Source of the DNA: Symbiodinium natans
Taxonomy: Eukaryota; Sar; Dinophyceae; Suessiales; Symbiodiniaceae
Direction: 5' to 3'
Assembly (NCBI GenBank): GCA_905221605.1
Contig: CAJNDS010000573.1
Coordinates: forward strand, 47,485-111,484
Length of the DNA stretch: 64,000 nt
Positions 62,945 to 64,000 of the stretch are shown piece by piece. Both the position numbers and the translations under genes were made by a program. A model generated the notes under the pieces. That model did no database searches. It was not told where the DNA came from and saw only the letters and a program-made list of their open reading frames with translations. The first letter of the stretch is position 1. Each line of letters starts with the position of its first letter.

Positions 62945-64000
62945 TGGGATTCGGGCCTTGGGGTTGAGGGGAAATGCAAAGACTGCATGAAGAGAGAAGC
63001 CTTTACAAGTCTAGTCTAATAAGGCCAAAACCAAACCCCCAACCACATCTCCAAATCCTTGGGCCTTTTCTCAGGCTGTTGGCCTTCTTGGCGGCGTTCC
63101 CCTTAGGCAGCCCGAAAAACCAGTCGAAAACGGGATGAAAACGGAATGGACCGAGTAAGAAAACGAAAACTCACAGGGCTCACGCATTCTACCTAAAGAT
63201 GCATGCTGCCGAAAAATTTGCATGCTGCTTGGCTTGTCTGTAGATGTCACTGTCCAGTCCTGTGAGTAGGCATTTCCTCTTGCACGAATAGCACAAGATA
63301 CGGGCAGAGGCGGCAGATCAGGGCAGGATCATCTTTTTGCCTTCCCGGGGGCTTGTTTTGCATTCGCGAGCAAAGCAGAAGTTTTCGTACTTCTTATCAA
63401 CTTTTTTTTTGTTCGAAAAAATCTAACTTAAAACCAAACGTCTCTCGAAAAAAAGGCAGTCTTTCGTGACATCATTGGCCGTTTGTTTTGTGTGAGGGAA
63501 CCTTGGTTTTCGACTTACGGTTTCTCTGTTTGCGACTCAGGCGGCGTGATTCAGCCTCACTTTTTCTGACTCGACCGTCACTCCTCGAAGCGAAGAGTAT
63601 TTTGAGGTTGATCAGGCCTTGAGGACTTGGGTGTACAGCGCAGCGAGTGTTTTAATTGTTTGCGCGATGGAATGGAGTGATGGGATTCATACGAACGAAA
63701 CCGAACCCTAAAAAAGGAAAGAAGGGTTCACAGAAGATCCTAGCCTCCAGCGGCAGCTGCCGAAGATTGACGAGGCTGATCTCCTCCGATTCAAGCAGAC
63801 GAGCTCACGGCCCGGCCCACTCGAAACTGACAAGCTGACCCTAGACGTCTAGGTGCCCCTGGTCCATTTGCGTGTTGGCTTTCAGGCTTGGTTTCGGGTT
63901 GTCGGGTTCAAGGGCGTAGGGTCTCCCTCACTCTGTGGTGCGGCTGCAGGTTGGTTTTACCCACTCGTTTTAGGGGTGGGGGCTTAGGGTTCTAGGGTTA
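62945..64000. other. No gene recognised
   Basis: This is mixed sequence with an A/T-tract (63,403-63,425) and one short frame at 63,656-63,838 of 60 codons. TTAGGGTTCTAGGGTTA at the very end of the window hints that another telomere-like block starts there. Confidence 0.5.

Overview
The window looks like nuclear DNA of a dinoflagellate, most likely Symbiodiniaceae-like. The reasons are: thousands of bases of degenerate plant-type telomere repeat (TTTAGGG/CCCTAAA) spread through non-coding DNA in both orientations; Ty1/copia polyproteins with an HVDD reverse-transcriptase motif and an extra domain between integrase and RT; APE-type LINEs with RNase H; and almost no intact host genes. This identification is inference from family resemblance. 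No rRNA, tRNA or spliced-leader gene was found to confirm it.

Layout. (1) 1-8,900, + strand: a broken Ty1/copia element. Its first half (GAG-pre-integrase, integrase, a domain resembling a 2OG-oxygenase fold) lies at 1-2,200 and its second half (RT, RNase H) at 7,085-8,898. Between them are an AT-rich fragment of a Polinton/virus-like element (GIY-YIG nuclease and protein-primed family B DNA polymerase) bordered by inverted A/T-rich repeats, and the RNase H plus 3' domain of another retroelement. (2) 8,900-10,800: non-coding, telomere-like repeats. (3) 10,800-28,100, - strand: one very large (about 17 kb), degenerate LINE-like element. In coding order it has a gag-like ORF1, then a giant polyprotein with about ten modules, each a pair of hydrophobic helices plus a soluble domain, then RNase H, APE endonuclease, reverse transcriptase, two C2H2-like zinc fingers and a Trp-rich tail. 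It is the most unusual object here. Telomere-like repeats abut both ends. (4) 28,100-54,740: about 26 kb without genes, made of telomere-like arrays, a telomere-derived 36-bp satellite, an 11-bp inverted array, an 85-bp hairpin-forming tandem array, microsatellites, MITE-like foldbacks and a 4-5 kb segmental duplication (30.9-35.3 kb and 47.05-52.0 kb). (5) 54,740-59,640: a sharply AT-rich island holding a decayed LINE of the R2/CRE-like type (RT, Zn motif and an inverted C-terminal nuclease-like domain). Several of its stop codons can be read as C-to-T changes. (6) 59,640-64,000: mixed-composition DNA with one intact 480-490 aa ORF of unknown function on the - strand and some diverged repeats.

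Nearly every coding region is a transposon relic carrying frameshifts or in-frame stops. The only long open frames are parts of the giant LINE (508, 678, 1,182 and 998 codons) and the unknown ORF at 61,455-62,915. All similarity statements come from recognising motifs by eye; no database search was run.
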